Made by a program: the position numbers and the translations under genes. Shown here in pieces: positions 9,043 to 19,781 of a DNA stretch of 64,000 bases. The notes under the pieces are model-generated. The model saw only the letters and a list, made by a program, of their open reading frames with translations. It was not told the DNA's origin and searched no databases. The number at the start of each line of letters is the position of its first letter. Position 1 is the first letter of the stretch. Source of the DNA: Bradyrhizobium macuxiense (lineage in GTDB: Bacteria > Pseudomonadota > Alphaproteobacteria > Rhizobiales > Xanthobacteraceae); assembly GCF_001542415.1 (NCBI RefSeq), contig NZ_LNCU01000070.1, positions 85,453 through 149,452 on the forward strand, in the 5' to 3' direction.

Positions 9043-10062
9043 TCAACGGGGGGGATCGACCAGATTTAAGCTTTCATGAAGCTCAAGATCTTCTGGCAGC
9101 TCCTCAATCAGGATTATCCGACTTGGATCGTTCAAGTCGAACTCAAGACTCCGTGGCGCGAAGAGGCGGGCGTAGCGCGTAAAGGCGCTCGTCGGCGGGA
9201 ACCGAATCACGGTGTCGCAGCGCGCGAGGAGATACATCTCGACGAGAGCGGAGACGCCGCCATCGACCCCGAGCGCCGGACTATGTAACGGGCCAGCCTG
9301 CTGGGTATGAAAGTGCTTTGGGATAGTGATGATATCAGGAAACGCAGCCGTGAGCCGGTCAAGCACTTGCGCACTGTCCGTGCACAAAAGCACCTTTACG
9401 GACTTTGGGTGCGGTAACGCCTTTGCCTTGTGAATGGCCATGCATACTTGCTGCAACGCGAATTCCGGATCGGCCCAGTAAGGCGCATGACCCATGATAT
9501 CTTCGCCATTGCCATGCCGCACATGAACGCCGATTATGCTATATTCTGCAAACTGATCTCGATAGATGGCGTCAATCCGCCTCTGGATTTCAGGCCGCGG
9601 TTGGACGCTCCGAAATACCTGTCTTTCTGCGTCTTCATCGCAACCCCACATCAAGCAGGCGTCACACACCACCGTGTTGGCGTCGCAATCCTCTTGGCTG
9701 TCAAACAGCTGACGCAGTTCGTCACGCTCTCGGAAAATTTGTTCGTCCGGACGGAATACGCTGTCGATTGAGGGCTTATTCCACCACCGTGGGAAGAATG
9801 GGCCGGGGAACGAGAATTCGTTAATCTGATCATCGCAGATGACCCGTACGCCGGCAATGTTCTTAATAGGTTCGAAGAACACTGGAAAGGCATTAAGGAA
9901 TGGCTGATCGAGATAACAGGAGCCCCGCCAGTCGATAGCGAGCGTCCGGTTTGTTCGATTTGCGTAGCTCCAGGCCGCCGCCAGCGACCATAGGCAATCA
10001 CCGAACCCTGTGCGTCGGCGAGAAACCACAAACCGCTCATTCATCGAACCACTAACACGCAT
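9043..10062 (-). CDS. nodZ: Nod-factor alpha-1,6-fucosyltransferase NodZ
   Basis: NodZ transfers L-fucose from GDP-fucose to O-6 of the reducing-end N-acetylglucosamine of the Nod factor, a host-range decoration needed on several legumes. The product contains MNERFVVSRRRTGFGDCLWS, LAIDWRGSCYLDQPF, the GDP-fucose-site motif IGVHVRHGNGED, LCTDSAQVLDRL and LHSPALGVDGGVSALVEMYLLARCDTVIRFP, as in Bradyrhizobium NodZ (GT23). The ATG at 10062 has a GAGGCAAGG site; the ATG six codons later, matching the usual MNERF start, has none. Either gives about 333-339 residues. It is the last gene of the nod cluster, 265 bases after nolO, and may have its own promoter. Confidence 0.96.
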   Translation of the reverse strand: MRVSGSMNERFVVSRRRTGFGDCLWSLAAAWSYANRTNRTLAIDWRGSCYLDQPFLNAFPVFFEPIKNIAGVRVICDDQINEFSFPGPFFPRWWNKPSIDSVFRPDEQIFRERDELRQLFDSQEDCDANTVVCDACLMWGCDEDAERQVFRSVQPRPEIQRRIDAIYRDQFAEYSIIGVHVRHGNGEDIMGHAPYWADPEFALQQVCMAIHKAKALPHPKSVKVLLCTDSAQVLDRLTAAFPDIITIPKHFHTQQAGPLHSPALGVDGGVSALVEMYLLARCDTVIRFPPTSAFTRYARLFAPRSLEFDLNDPSRIILIEELPEDLELHESLNLVDPPR

Positions 10063-10327
10063 TAGCCTTGCCTCGTTCCCTGATACCGGCTGGATAGCGG
10101 AGCATGTACACCAGACTCTTCCCGAGCCATCGTCCCCGATCGTAGTGCAGATCAGTTCCGCTGCTAACACTTCACCGCATGAGCCGCCGTGTCGGGCTTG
10201 CTAACTTCTTACATGCCCGCGGACGTTGCACCGCGCACCTTGAACCCAGTCGGTTAGTACGCCGCGCTACTAATCTAAAGCAACCTTGTGTGAGCACATA
10301 GAAGACCGCCACATCATCAGCTCCCCT

Positions 10328-12361
10328 CTACATTTGAGCGCTGCTTGGATACACGCGAATAACGTGTGGGGGATGCAGGTTGACGCGGCGCTGCTCCCAC
10401 AGACGCCGCAGTTCGCTGACGAGAGCTTCACGCCTCGCCTGATCGATTGTCACCGTATCAAGGAGTTCGCCGAGAACGCCTTCGCCCTTGATCCGCATCA
10501 GCAGATCGAACAAATCATGTGAGATCCGCACACTGTTACGACTGGCGTGACCCGTACGGATTTCGCAGACGGTCTCCTGCCGATCTCGCCCGGTATACGC
10601 ACGAACTTGATAGAGAGATGCATACGGCGGCAATGAAATCGCGAGCGCTGTCCAGTCCTCCAGCTTCGTAGCCCGTTTCTTGACGAGGAATGGCCCGACC
10701 ACCAGTCCATCCAGGTCGGTTGTCAGAAATGTTGCGATTGCGTCTGCCACCGAATCCACAATCGGCTCGGCATTATTGTTAAATGACGTATTGAGCAGGA
10801 CTGGGATGCCGGTCCTCCGCTTGAACGCATCAATGACGTCCCAGTAGGCAGGATTTGTCTTGTACGATACCGTTTGCAGCCGTGCTGTGCCATCGACGTG
10901 AGTGATGGCGCCCAGCAAGCCGCGCTTGTCGTTGCGGACGCGAACGACGAAGTTCATGAAGGGGAAATGGCGCTTGCCATCCGGGAGTTCGAAAAATTCG
11001 TCCGCATCCTCCTCGAGTACGGACGGCGCGAAAGGTCGATAGCCCTCCCGCTTCTTGACCATCGCGTTGATTCGGTCCCTGTTAGCGGCGGGCCGCGGAT
11101 CGGCAAGAATGCTGCGGTTGCCAAGAGCACGGGGGCCGAACTCTGACCGACCCTGAACCCAGCCAATCACAGCCCCGTTAGCCATCCAATCTGCTGCCCT
11201 GTCCGCAACGTTATCACTGCGTTCGATGTCGAGGTGACGGGCCCATGCATTCAGTTCCTGCTCCACCGCGCCATCACTGCCGAGGTCGGGGCCCCAATAC
11301 CCCCCCTCAAGGCGCTCACGGGGAGCAGGTCGCCCCAACTCGTCGGATACCATGAGGGCAGCGCCTAACGCGCAACCAGCGTCGTGTGCCGCAGGTTGCA
11401 CGAAAATGTCTTCGAAAAGTCCTGAATACAGAATCTTACCGTTCACAGTGCAATTGTGGGCAACACCGCCAGCCAGGCATAACCGCTTCATCCCAGTGAG
11501 GTCGCGATAGTGCCTGAGAACATGAAATACGATCCGCTCCAGAGCCTCCTGCAACGAAGCGCTCACATCTCGATGCTGCTGCGTGAATGGCATTCCCTTT
11601 TTCCGGACCTCGATGTTGCGGAGCAACGCCGGTCCGATTCGGTCAAGGTGGACGCGGTACCCGCCATTGGCTGAGAGTTCGTAGAACTGCTCGAAGACCT
11701 TGCGATATGTGGCTGGATTACCGTAAGGGGCGAGCCCCATCACCTTATACTCGTCGAATAGCCCGTAACCTAGATATCGAATCGCCTCAAGATAAAACAG
11801 CCCCAGAGAGTTATTCTCCGGGAAGGTCGTCAGTTGATCAATTTGAGCGCCAGAGCCCACCGCGACGAGACCAGATAGAAAGTCACCGCCTCCGTCGATG
11901 GAGAGGATCAGGCTCTGCTCAAAGCCCGACATCGCAAATGCGCTAACGGAATGGGTCAGATGATGGTCCACGAATGAGATGCGTGATGGATCAACCTCGG
12001 TACCGAACTCCTGCAACAGCAGATTTTGCAGCAACAGTTTGGCATCCAACGGAAGCGAGAGATCCGGCTGTGAAATGACCAATCGTCCGAGCATAGCGTT
12101 GCAATAGGCCTCGGTCGCGTAGAACGCGATGCGGTCAATGTCGCAGAGCTGCACCCCGGCTGATGCTAAGCAGTGCTGTATAGCATTGCGTGGGAACTTG
12201 TTCGAATGCTTGATTCGATTGAGCCGCTCTTCCTCGATCGCTGCGATCACACGTCCGTCGCGGACCAGTACGGCGGCCCCATCGTGGAGAAATGTGTTCG
12301 GGAGATCGAGTGGATTTTCGTGGACCTTGTCTAGACCGCCGCTCATTCCAAGACACAGCAT
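10328..12361 (-). CDS. nolO: Nod-factor carbamoyltransferase NolO
   Basis: NolO is a carbamoyltransferase that modifies O-3 of the non-reducing residue of the Nod factor and is a paralogue of NodU. Seen: an N-terminal ASKHA-type ATPase half (MSGGLDKVHENPLDLPNTFL, HHLTHSVSAFAMSGF, ILSIDGGGDF, LCLAGGVAHNCTVNGK) and the C-terminal carbamoyltransferase half (GRSEFGPRALGNRSILADPR, VLLNTSFN). From the ATG at 12361 (GGAGAG 5 bases upstream) it has 677 residues, close to known NolO. An ATG four codons earlier is also possible. In B. japonicum nolM and nolN lie between nodJ and nolO; here only about 166 bases separate the two genes. Confidence 0.94.
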   Translation of the reverse strand: MLCLGMSGGLDKVHENPLDLPNTFLHDGAAVLVRDGRVIAAIEEERLNRIKHSNKFPRNAIQHCLASAGVQLCDIDRIAFYATEAYCNAMLGRLVISQPDLSLPLDAKLLLQNLLLQEFGTEVDPSRISFVDHHLTHSVSAFAMSGFEQSLILSIDGGGDFLSGLVAVGSGAQIDQLTTFPENNSLGLFYLEAIRYLGYGLFDEYKVMGLAPYGNPATYRKVFEQFYELSANGGYRVHLDRIGPALLRNIEVRKKGMPFTQQHRDVSASLQEALERIVFHVLRHYRDLTGMKRLCLAGGVAHNCTVNGKILYSGLFEDIFVQPAAHDAGCALGAALMVSDELGRPAPRERLEGGYWGPDLGSDGAVEQELNAWARHLDIERSDNVADRAADWMANGAVIGWVQGRSEFGPRALGNRSILADPRPAANRDRINAMVKKREGYRPFAPSVLEEDADEFFELPDGKRHFPFMNFVVRVRNDKRGLLGAITHVDGTARLQTVSYKTNPAYWDVIDAFKRRTGIPVLLNTSFNNNAEPIVDSVADAIATFLTTDLDGLVVGPFLVKKRATKLEDWTALAISLPPYASLYQVRAYTGRDRQETVCEIRTGHASRNSVRISHDLFDLLMRIKGEGVLGELLDTVTIDQARREALVSELRRLWEQRRVNLHPPHVIRVYPSSAQM

Positions 12362-12527
12362 TTTTCTCTCCATTCACCCGATAGCGAGGCCGCCGTGGCC
12401 TGTCACACAATCATTTTCTTATGCGTAAGGTGCGTAAACGCACGCCGAGGGTCGTCGACTTAAGAGGCGCCCAGGCCGGGTTCGTAACAGCACATCAGTT
12501 GTCTCCTTGCTTCCGTCGCGCTCGGCG

Positions 12528-13316
12528 TTAACGCATGAGGCGCCGACGAAATATCGCCGTGGACAGGAAGAACGGAAGCACCGCATAAACGCAAAGTGCA
12601 CTGACATGCAGGGCGATGCTGCCCGCTGGCCGTCCAAGCATCGCTGGGCGGATCAGTTCGACCGAATGTGCCAGAGGCAGGACGCTCGCCACATGCTGCA
12701 ATGTGCTTGGCAGTTGATCCAGCGGAAACACGGCGCCGCACAGGAACACCATAGGTGTCATAACGAGCGTTTGGTAGAACACGAAATAATCGTAGCTGGG
12801 CGCGAGAGATATAACGATCATGGCCAGGCTTGCGAAAACGACGCCAGTGAGCGCAATCGCCGGCACCGAATAGACAATAGACGGCCACTCCGCATAGCCT
12901 AGGATGGCTGCAACGGTCCAAATAGCCGTTCCTGCCAGAACCGCCTTGCTGGCTGCCCACACCAATTCACCTAAGACGATGTCGCCCAGTGTTAGCTGCG
13001 TGGACAGGATTGCGTCCCAGGTGCGCTGAGTATCCATGCGGGCGAACACCGCATAGAGAGTTTCGAACGTGGCGGCGGTCATCGCGCTAGTTGCGACCAT
13101 GCCAGCCGCGAGAAATGCGATATATGGAGTGCCGTCAACGCGACCCACAATGATTCCGAGGCCAAAGCCAAGGCCAAACAGGTTGGTCATCGGATCGGCG
13201 AGGTTCCCGAGAACCGATGCGACCGCCACTTTCCTCCATGCCAGAAAGTTGCGATGCCACACCGCAGCCCAGTTGTATGCGTTAGCGGGCATGACCGGTG
13301 AATAACCTTCACTCAT
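12528..13316 (-). CDS. nodJ: Nod-factor ABC exporter permease NodJ
   Basis: Inner-membrane permease of the ABC-2 type that works with the ATPase NodI to export lipochitooligosaccharides. The 262-residue product has about six hydrophobic segments and the typical Bradyrhizobium NodJ sequence ([45 protein letters not shown] segment with [12 protein letters not shown]). It starts four bases after the nodI stop, as expected for translational coupling within the operon. Length is normal for the family. Confidence 0.96.
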   Translation of the reverse strand: MSEGYSPVMPANAYNWAAVWHRNFLAWRKVAVASVLGNLADPMTNLFGLGFGLGIIVGRVDGTPYIAFLAAGMVATSAMTAATFETLYAVFARMDTQRTWDAILSTQLTLGDIVLGELVWAASKAVLAGTAIWTVAAILGYAEWPSIVYSVPAIALTGVVFASLAMIVISLAPSYDYFVFYQTLVMTPMVFLCGAVFPLDQLPSTLQHVASVLPLAHSVELIRPAMLGRPAGSIALHVSALCVYAVLPFFLSTAIFRRRLMR

Positions 13317-13320
13317 CGCT

Positions 13321-14241
13321 TCAATTCTCCAACTCCCGCCCGGTCACTCTCAAGAACACATCCTCGAGGTTCGGAGGACGCTGCAGAAGCCGTAGACCCG
13401 CGCGCCCACGCAGTTGCGCGCGCACCTGCTCCGGATCTGATGAGTAGCAAAATAGCGTCTCGCCGCTTACCTCCATGTGCCGCACATAGGGCCCGACCTG
13501 CGCACACAGATCACGCGGATTTCCGCCATAGATCTCGACCACGTCACATCCGATATGCGCGTCAATCAATTCTTGAGGCTTGCCTTCAGCAATCTTGCGG
13601 CCTTGCTCGAGCACGCAAAGCCGGCTGCATAATCGCTCGGCCTCTTCCATGAAATGGGTGGTCATAAGTATCGTCTTGCCGCGCGCCAGCAACACGCGTA
13701 AGCGCTCCCAGATCAGGTGCCGCGCATGAGGATCTAGACCGGTTGTCGGCTCGTCCATTATCAATAGATGCGGATCGTTGATCAGTGCACGTGCCAGCGT
13801 CAACCGCCGCTTCATACCACCGGATAGCTCCGCAACGCGCACCTCCGCCTTGCTCTCGAGCCGGGCGAACTCAAGAAGTGATGGCGTGAGCGCTTCGATC
13901 TCGCGTGCGCTCTTATTGAAGTAGCGCCCGAATACGAGCAGATTCTCGCGTACGGTAAAGTTGAGTTCAAGGTTGTCGAATTGCGGGACGACACCGATGC
14001 GCACCCGGGCCAGGCGGGCGCGTGTCGGTACTGGCTGGCCGAGCACCGTAATCTCGCCCTCGTCCGGCGATACCATCCCGAGGATCATACGCGTAATCGT
14101 GCTCTTGCCCGCGCCGTTCGGTCCCAGTAGACCGAAGCACTCGCCCCGCGCGACCGAGAACGATAGCTCGTCGACAACGATCTTGCCACCAAAGGCCTTT
14201 CTTACGCCGGCAAGGTTGATTGCTAGGGTCGACATGGTCAT
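13321..14241 (-). CDS. nodI: Nod-factor ABC exporter ATPase NodI
   Basis: Cytoplasmic ATPase of the NodIJ exporter for Nod factors. The 306 residues contain Walker [19 protein letters not shown]-loop region [16 protein letters not shown], signature [12 protein letters not shown], Walker [13 protein letters not shown] and the H-loop TTHFMEEAE. The start ATG is one base after the nodU stop and lacks a strong ribosome-binding site, so translation is probably coupled; an ATG two codons later is equally possible. C-terminal about 80 residues are the NodI-specific tail. Confidence 0.97.
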   Translation of the reverse strand: MTMSTLAINLAGVRKAFGGKIVVDELSFSVARGECFGLLGPNGAGKSTITRMILGMVSPDEGEITVLGQPVPTRARLARVRIGVVPQFDNLELNFTVRENLLVFGRYFNKSAREIEALTPSLLEFARLESKAEVRVAELSGGMKRRLTLARALINDPHLLIMDEPTTGLDPHARHLIWERLRVLLARGKTILMTTHFMEEAERLCSRLCVLEQGRKIAEGKPQELIDAHIGCDVVEIYGGNPRDLCAQVGPYVRHMEVSGETLFCYSSDPEQVRAQLRGRAGLRLLQRPPNLEDVFLRVTGRELEN

Positions 14242-14242
14242 T

Positions 14243-15952
14243 TCAGGCTGAAAGAAGTCGTTCAGCCGGCGACGACTTCTTTACGGCTGCTTTGGTCCAG
14301 AGTCGTCCGTCGCACCAAATATGCTCAACACCTCCCCATTGACAGGCCGCCGCCACATCCGGGAAGAAGCCACGCCCGAGGTGGTTGGCACTTGTATTGC
14401 AAAGCAACGGAATGCCCGTGAGCCGCTCATACTCAACGAGCAACTCGGCGATCACATGTTGAGAGGTTCTGGAAATCGTCTGCAATCGGGCAGATCCGTC
14501 CAGATGCACAACAGCGGGGATTTTGTCCCGCCATTCCGCCCGTGTCTGGTGATCGAAAAGCATGTAAGGATCTGGAGTACCAGGGCTGAAAATTTCCGGC
14601 GCGCGATCCTCCAAACATATCGGCGCTACCGGCCGAAAACGTTCGCGACGTTTGATGTCGTTGAGATGATCCTTCATTTCAGCGGACGTCGCCGCTGCGA
14701 GAATGCTTCTGCCCCCCAAGGCTCGTGGTCCGAGCTCGGCGCGCCCCGCAAGGAAGATCACGGGCTTGTTGTTGGCAAGAAGTGCCGCAAGCTCGCGCAT
14801 GTCGCAAGGCGCGACCTCCCATTCGGCGGGGATCTCACTAGCTTGCAGGGCCGGACCACTGTAGACCGACCATTCCAACGGCAGGAAACCATTCTGGGCT
14901 GCCATCGCACAGCAAGCGGCACCGATCGCCGAGCCGCTGTCATTCGGAAAGGGCGGCACCCAGACATCGTCGAACAACCCCGTATCGCGCAAGGCACTGT
15001 TCCACTTGATATTGAGCCCGCACCCGCCAGCTATGCATAGATTGCGCGCTCCCGGAAGCGACGAGTGCCGCAGCAACGCCATCGCGATCTCTCGGACCAG
15101 AAGACGCTCGAGGAAGCAATGAAATGAAGCCAGCACATCTTCATGTCGCTTGTCCTTCAATCGCAACGCGCTCGCCTCGAAGAGCTGATGCGTAGCTGCG
15201 AGTAAGGCTTCCGCGCTATTAATATCGGCGCGGTAGCGACGAGCTGCTTGCGTGTCGGCTGCAAAGTGGCTTTCATAAAGCTCGTGAAACACCGCAATAA
15301 CATCTTCATCAATAGACCCAAGCGCGATGTACGCCATCAACTTGCCTGCGACACCCAGGTCCCAGTTGGTGCGATCTGCCTTCCGATAGGGTCCGAAGTG
15401 ATGGCCAGCGGCAGCATAAACATGCCCAATCATCGGGAAGAGACATTCAATGAAGCGCGCACCCCGACGCTCTACATGGTATAGCCGTGGTGCAATTGAG
15501 CCGTCCCACACGAGGCAGAACGCCGGCTGTCCGGCCTTGGCATAGGGGCTGGTGCAATAGGCGGAGGCCACATGACCTGCGATGTGCGGATAGCTTCTAT
15601 AAGGGAAGTCGCTTCCGCCGAGCATCAGGCCGAGGCCGTCACGTGAATCGAGAACACCATCGGCATGGCGCTCAACATAGGGTGCTCCTTTGAGCGTGAG
15701 CGATTCCGCGCCGCTGAGGACTTTGAACTGCGACTCGATCTCCCCGTCCCAACCGTCGATGACAAAGTGATCAACATCCTTTGGGCCAAGACCATGTTCC
15801 GCCAAGGCGGCGACAACTGCGTCGAGATTGTCGATCACCTGATACCGCGGATTATTTCCTCGCTTCTCTTGCTCCACGCAAAAGACCAGCCGCCCGTCCT
15901 CGACAAGAGCGACCGCCCCGTCATGGGTCAGCTTGATACCGCAGATGCGCAT
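14243..15952 (-). CDS. nodU: Nod-factor 6-O-carbamoyltransferase NodU
   Basis: NodU adds a carbamoyl group to O-6 of the non-reducing glucosamine of the Nod factor, using carbamoyl phosphate. The 569-residue protein opens [20 protein letters not shown], has the ASKHA-like region [15 protein letters not shown] and the carbamoyltransferase C-terminal domain with [17 protein letters not shown] and PLLCNTSAN. It lies 13 bases after nodS and one base before nodI. It is homologous to NolO but about 110 residues shorter. Confidence 0.96.
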   Translation of the reverse strand: MRICGIKLTHDGAVALVEDGRLVFCVEQEKRGNNPRYQVIDNLDAVVAALAEHGLGPKDVDHFVIDGWDGEIESQFKVLSGAESLTLKGAPYVERHADGVLDSRDGLGLMLGGSDFPYRSYPHIAGHVASAYCTSPYAKAGQPAFCLVWDGSIAPRLYHVERRGARFIECLFPMIGHVYAAAGHHFGPYRKADRTNWDLGVAGKLMAYIALGSIDEDVIAVFHELYESHFAADTQAARRYRADINSAEALLAATHQLFEASALRLKDKRHEDVLASFHCFLERLLVREIAMALLRHSSLPGARNLCIAGGCGLNIKWNSALRDTGLFDDVWVPPFPNDSGSAIGAACCAMAAQNGFLPLEWSVYSGPALQASEIPAEWEVAPCDMRELAALLANNKPVIFLAGRAELGPRALGGRSILAAATSAEMKDHLNDIKRRERFRPVAPICLEDRAPEIFSPGTPDPYMLFDHQTRAEWRDKIPAVVHLDGSARLQTISRTSQHVIAELLVEYERLTGIPLLCNTSANHLGRGFFPDVAAACQWGGVEHIWCDGRLWTKAAVKKSSPAERLLSA

Positions 15953-15965
15953 CGTATCTCCGTGC

Positions 15966-16595
15966 CTAATGCTGTAAATTCAATTGATTCGACGTTCGAT
16001 CGGGATTTATGAAGCTTGCGAGCAAGCAATCTTCATTGACCGACTCTCCATGACACTCTAGCCGCTCGACCTCGACCAACGATTCATTCAGCATGGCCAT
16101 TACCGTCTCGGCGCCAGCAGCATGCCCCCAGCGCTGGCATGTCGCGTCACGCGCGGAGCCGAACACCAGACACCCTTCCGGCGCGAGCATCTGCACGAAG
16201 TTGCAGACGGCCGCACGCATTCTGCTTACGTCATCGAGGTAATAGAGAACTTCGGCCACGACGATGAGATCGAAACGCTCCGCGGTCGAAAATCGTGAGA
16301 TGTCGGAGACTGTCCACGTAATATGCGAGAATCGCTGCATTCGTTCGCGCGCGCGATCAATCGCCCGCGGAGCAACGTCGACGACGGTGAGCCGTTTGCA
16401 ATACGGCGCGAGCTTTGTCGTGAAAGCGCCGGCCGCACATCCGACCTCCAGAGCATTCCTGATCGCTCCCCTTGAACGTGCCAGCCTGAGCAACTGTGCG
16501 TGACGTTCCCGCTCGAATGGGTTACTATCGAGCCGCCACGGATCATCGACGGCCAATTCCCGTTCCAGCAATTGATTAGTCTTGTCCAGGCTCAC
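15966..16595 (-). CDS. nodS: Nod-factor N-methyltransferase NodS
   Basis: S-adenosylmethionine-dependent methyltransferase that N-methylates the NodB-deacetylated non-reducing end. The 209 residues contain the SAM motif ALEVGCAAGAFTTKLA, TVVDVAPRAIDRAR and the post-motif FDLIVVAEVLYYLDD. Translation begins at GTG (16595) with AAGGA eight bases upstream. The gene is 51 bases downstream of nodC. Size and sequence are those of Bradyrhizobium/Azorhizobium NodS. Confidence 0.96.
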   Translation of the reverse strand: MSLDKTNQLLERELAVDDPWRLDSNPFERERHAQLLRLARSRGAIRNALEVGCAAGAFTTKLAPYCKRLTVVDVAPRAIDRARERMQRFSHITWTVSDISRFSTAERFDLIVVAEVLYYLDDVSRMRAAVCNFVQMLAPEGCLVFGSARDATCQRWGHAAGAETVMAMLNESLVEVERLECHGESVNEDCLLASFINPDRTSNQLNLQH

Positions 16596-16646
16596 GAGTT
16601 ATTCCTTCTCGCCAGAAGCAGCTTTGACTCGCCACAGCACACGATT

Positions 16647-17978
16647 TCAGACGTCATCAACGTCGACGAACCGCGTAACAACTCCCTTTCCGATCGGGCC
16701 GCCGCTTCGCGAGATACCTGTCGCGTTTGCTTCAGCGATCGGATTTAAGGAAATGACCCGCTCTCTCGCCTGGTCTGCGGGGTTCGCGGAATTGCGCGAC
16801 AGCCAATCGCTATTGCTCAATGTGCACAACGCATACGCCTTGACGGGAAGTAGGAGAAAGAGATTGATAGGAGTGTGAAGCGAAAAGCCGATAAAGCGAC
16901 TTTCGCGGGCTCGGAACGCGGCGACGCAGCAGCGCACCATGGTCATCGCCGCGATCGTCACTACAGTGAACCACGGCACGGTCGCGGTGAATGCAAATTG
17001 CGAGAGCCCCGTCAACAACGCCAGGGCGAGCAACAGCGGACCGAGATTCTGTCCGATCACGTCCAGGGTGAGATAGCGCCCGAGGCCCGGCAGCAGGTGC
17101 AGCGAGAGTAATGTGTCCCGGAATGTGCTTCTTGCCCAACGAAGCTGCTGCCGCAGATAAGGTCCGAGACGATCAGGCACTACTGTCGCGGCAATTGCGT
17201 CCGGAACGTATTCAGTTCGAAAGCCGGCTTGCAGCATGAGGATCGTGAGATGACGATCTTCGCCGAAGTCACTCGGCTTCCCGCGGAACACCTGCGTCTC
17301 GTACTGATCTAGAAGCGAGAGAAGAGCGGAGCGGCGGTACATTGCGCATGGGCCACAGCAACACATAACGGCGCCGAAGCGCGCTTGTGCCGCTCGCTCC
17401 TCGTTGCAGGCCAACCAATACTCCATGTCGATCAATCTAGTTAACCAGGTAGCGTCCCGATTGCTAGCTGTCAGCTGGCCCATAGCCGCACCAATCGATG
17501 GATCCAGCATCTTCAGTGCGAGCTTTGTGACCACGTCGGCGGCAATCATCGTGTCGGAATCGACGTTCAGCACGAGATCTCCCCGCGAGCGACGTATCGC
17601 GGTAATCTGCGCCTTACGCTTTCCAATGTTCTTGCGCTCCAGAATGATACTGAACCTCGGGTCACGCGCGTAGGCGTCATATACCGGTCGGACGGCGTCA
17701 CGATTCGAAGACCCGTCATCAACCACGTATACCCGCAGCTTTCCCGAGTAATTCTGTTTTGCGATGGACTCGAGGCACGCAGACAACGTTTGCGGGCTCT
17801 CATTAAAGCAGGGAACGATGACATCCACGCTCGGCAACGCGCCAGCGTCCGGCTCATCGTCTGATAACGCTTGGCCGTCGTCCTTCATTGCATAAATCGC
17901 TTGTGCACTTTTGTAGACAGCCGAAAGCAGCGCATAACAGGAGATCGCAACAGTGCTAGTTGTGGCAAGCAGGTTCAT
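16647..17978 (-). CDS. nodC: N-acetylglucosaminyltransferase (chitin oligosaccharide synthase) NodC
   Basis: Processive GT2 enzyme in the inner membrane that polymerises UDP-GlcNAc into the chitin-oligomer backbone of the Nod factor. Seen: an N-terminal membrane segment, VDVIVPCFNESP, VVDDGSSNRD, NVDSDTMIAADV, GEDRHLTILML and the processive-enzyme motif QQLRWARS, then several C-terminal hydrophobic segments. The 443 residues are somewhat shorter than the roughly 485 I recall for B. japonicum NodC; the difference lies in the variable tail after LCTLSNSDWLSR. It starts 15 bases after the nodB stop. Confidence 0.97.
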   Translation of the reverse strand: MNLLATTSTVAISCYALLSAVYKSAQAIYAMKDDGQALSDDEPDAGALPSVDVIVPCFNESPQTLSACLESIAKQNYSGKLRVYVVDDGSSNRDAVRPVYDAYARDPRFSIILERKNIGKRKAQITAIRRSRGDLVLNVDSDTMIAADVVTKLALKMLDPSIGAAMGQLTASNRDATWLTRLIDMEYWLACNEERAAQARFGAVMCCCGPCAMYRRSALLSLLDQYETQVFRGKPSDFGEDRHLTILMLQAGFRTEYVPDAIAATVVPDRLGPYLRQQLRWARSTFRDTLLSLHLLPGLGRYLTLDVIGQNLGPLLLALALLTGLSQFAFTATVPWFTVVTIAAMTMVRCCVAAFRARESRFIGFSLHTPINLFLLLPVKAYALCTLSNSDWLSRNSANPADQARERVISLNPIAEANATGISRSGGPIGKGVVTRFVDVDDV

Positions 17979-17993
17979 GGGGCCCAGAGCTGT

Positions 17994-18653
17994 TCAGTGG
18001 GGTTGAGGAAGCGGGCGAATTGCAAATCCGCGGTCGCGCATTGCTGGAATCAGGCGGGAAAGAGCCTTGACGGTCTGCTCGCGCGGCCCCCTAGGGTCGT
18101 CCCGTTGCAGCTCGCCAGGAGGACATCCGTCATGGAGGAGCACAATTGCTCCCGGCCGAACGGACGCCATTACCGTGCCGACAATCGTGTCGACGCCCGG
18201 ACATGACCAGTCGCGCGGGTCGACTGACCAGTGCACGGCAACGAGTCCGGCCATCGCAGACGTCGTCAATACTTCTCTGGTCCACACACCATACGGGGCG
18301 CGTATGTGCCGCAGGGAGGCATGGGGGCACACGCTTCTGATCGTTTGGCTGGCAGTCAGGATCTCGTTCCGCACTTCGTCGGGCTCGCATCCAGACAGGT
18401 CCGGATGACTCATCGTGTGGTTGGCGACTTCGTGTCCCTCTGCGACTATTCGTCGGATTAACTCCGGCCGATCGCTCGCGTAGACGCCGATGGCAAAGAA
18501 TGTGGCGGGAGCGTTGTATTCCGCCAGCACATCCAAGACATCCGGAGTGCAAACGGAGTGAGGACCGTCGTCAAACGTCAAATAGACGCTGCGACCCTCG
18601 TTGGGGTCAGCGTACTCGCTGCGCACGTCCAGTCCGACGTCGGGATGTCTCAC
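17994..18653 (-). CDS. nodB: Chitooligosaccharide deacetylase NodB
   Basis: NodB removes the N-acetyl group from the non-reducing end of the chitin oligomer, making the free amine that NodA acylates and NodS methylates. The 219 residues contain the polysaccharide-deacetylase motifs [10 protein letters not shown] (catalytic Asp, metal Asp), [13 protein letters not shown] (metal His pair), RAPYGVW and VLLHDG. Its ATG overlaps the nodA stop in ATGA, so translation is coupled. Length is normal for the family. Confidence 0.97.
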   Translation of the reverse strand: MRHPDVGLDVRSEYADPNEGRSVYLTFDDGPHSVCTPDVLDVLAEYNAPATFFAIGVYASDRPELIRRIVAEGHEVANHTMSHPDLSGCEPDEVRNEILTASQTIRSVCPHASLRHIRAPYGVWTREVLTTSAMAGLVAVHWSVDPRDWSCPGVDTIVGTVMASVRPGAIVLLHDGCPPGELQRDDPRGPREQTVKALSRLIPAMRDRGFAIRPLPQPH

Positions 18654-19285
18654 AGCTCTGGCCCGTTCCGATCAATCAGCGTACCGCTCGGCCACTCGCT
18701 CATCGGCCGACCAATCGGCAACACCACTAGGAGCGCTTCCTCAACGAGCGTTGGAGGCACGTTGAGAAAAACGTCTCGGCGGGTCGAGCGCACCCGAACT
18801 CCCGTCAAAATGTTGGCCATCCCGTTCCGGCCAATACGTTCGATATGCTTGCGCATCGCAGGGCGCACTGCTGCGAAGCCGAAGGGTGCATTAAGTTTGT
18901 GCAGAAGCGGATATGCGAACCGCACTGCGCCCTGATAAGTGACTCCATGCCCCTCGACATCTCGACGTACGGCGTAGAGACCTAATTCGGCCACCAGCAG
19001 ATCGGTCTCCCCGACCTTGATGAAACGTCGCAGTATGCCGGCATGGCCTGCTACGCCGTTTGAGTCGTACGCGATTATGCGAAGCTCAGGTCTTGCGCCG
19101 GCCCAACTTCGACTGCCTTCAAACGGCGCTGCATTAAACTCACCACTTGGCCCGTACGCTCTTCGGAAGAACTCGGCGAGTTCGGTATGATCGGCCAGCG
19201 CTAATTCATTCTCCCAACACAATCTCCACCGCACCTGAGGGCGCGCCAAGAGATTGCCTGTAGAGCGGGGTACAGACATATTCAT
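18650..19285 (-). CDS. nodA: Nod-factor N-acyltransferase NodA
   Basis: NodA transfers a fatty acyl chain from acyl carrier protein to the NodB-generated amine. From the ATG at 19285 it has 211 residues, the Bradyrhizobium length ([20 protein letters not shown]). GGAGG is seven bases upstream, whereas the upstream ATG at 19312 lacks a site. Family sequence is seen throughout: [53 protein letters not shown] and [16 protein letters not shown]. First conserved gene of the operon, about 440 bases downstream of the nod box, with a nodK/nodY-like frame between. Confidence 0.97.
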   Translation of the reverse strand: MNMSVPRSTGNLLARPQVRWRLCWENELALADHTELAEFFRRAYGPSGEFNAAPFEGSRSWAGARPELRIIAYDSNGVAGHAGILRRFIKVGETDLLVAELGLYAVRRDVEGHGVTYQGAVRFAYPLLHKLNAPFGFAAVRPAMRKHIERIGRNGMANILTGVRVRSTRRDVFLNVPPTLVEEALLVVLPIGRPMSEWPSGTLIDRNGPEL

Positions 19286-19354
19286 CGGTGCCTCCGACGT
19301 GCAGCCGAGCATTCGAGAGTTGACTTGCTATCAAACGATTTGACTGCCCAGAGG

Positions 19355-19666
19355 TCATCGATTGGGCCTCTTGGCAGAGGCATTTGACACCTGCAATCGG
19401 CAGCTCGCTTGGCCGCGAAAGTAGGAACAACTCGACACGACCTCCAGCCTACGGAGGTAAACGGCCGATATGGAAAGGGTTGGAAACGCTATACGAAGGT
19501 TTATCGGACAGCTTCTTGAGTAGGAACGTGCTTGTCGTGGCATACCTTCGCGATGCATCTTGCGCGGCTTGAAGCACGAGCCGGCCACGACGCCAGTTCG
19601 TCTCCCTTGCTGCGCGGAACATAACTGAGACTTCTTGCCTGAGCCCGTGCGAAGACCGCCAGCCAT
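19355..19666 (-). CDS. Possible NodK/NodY leader gene of the nod operon
   Basis: Bradyrhizobium nod operons have a small gene (nodY in B. japonicum, nodK in B. elkanii and Parasponia strains) between the nod box and nodA. The only long minus-strand frame in that place runs from 19717 to 19355. Its first codon is only seven bases from the nod box, so the realistic start is the ATG at 19666 (MAGGLRTGSGKK), which has AAGG nine bases upstream and gives 103 residues. The protein is basic and Ser/Arg-rich with no known domain. Assignment rests on position only; I cannot verify similarity to NodK. Confidence 0.4.
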   Translation of the reverse strand: MAGGLRTGSGKKSQLCSAQQGRRTGVVAGSCFKPRKMHREGMPRQARSYSRSCPINLRIAFPTLSISAVYLRRLEVVSSCSYFRGQASCRLQVSNASAKRPNR

Positions 19667-19723
19667 CTTGGTGTGCCTTGTTGTGTTTTCTATAAACTGA
19701 TGTTTGCTATCCAACATTCCCCG

Positions 19724-19770
19724 TTTTGGTAAAATCGATTGTATTGATCGAACGCATCCACCCGATGGAT
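19724..19770 (-). promoter_or_regulatory. nod box in front of the nodA operon
   Basis: On the minus strand this 47-bp stretch has both ATC-N9-GAT halves of the NodD-binding site: ATCCATCGGGTGGAT, then ATCAATACAATCGAT, followed by TTTACCA. It lies between divergent nodD1 and the nod operon, the standard arrangement. NodD1 with a plant flavonoid should activate leftward transcription from here. Confidence 0.96.
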
Positions 19771-19781
19771 AGAGTCACAGC

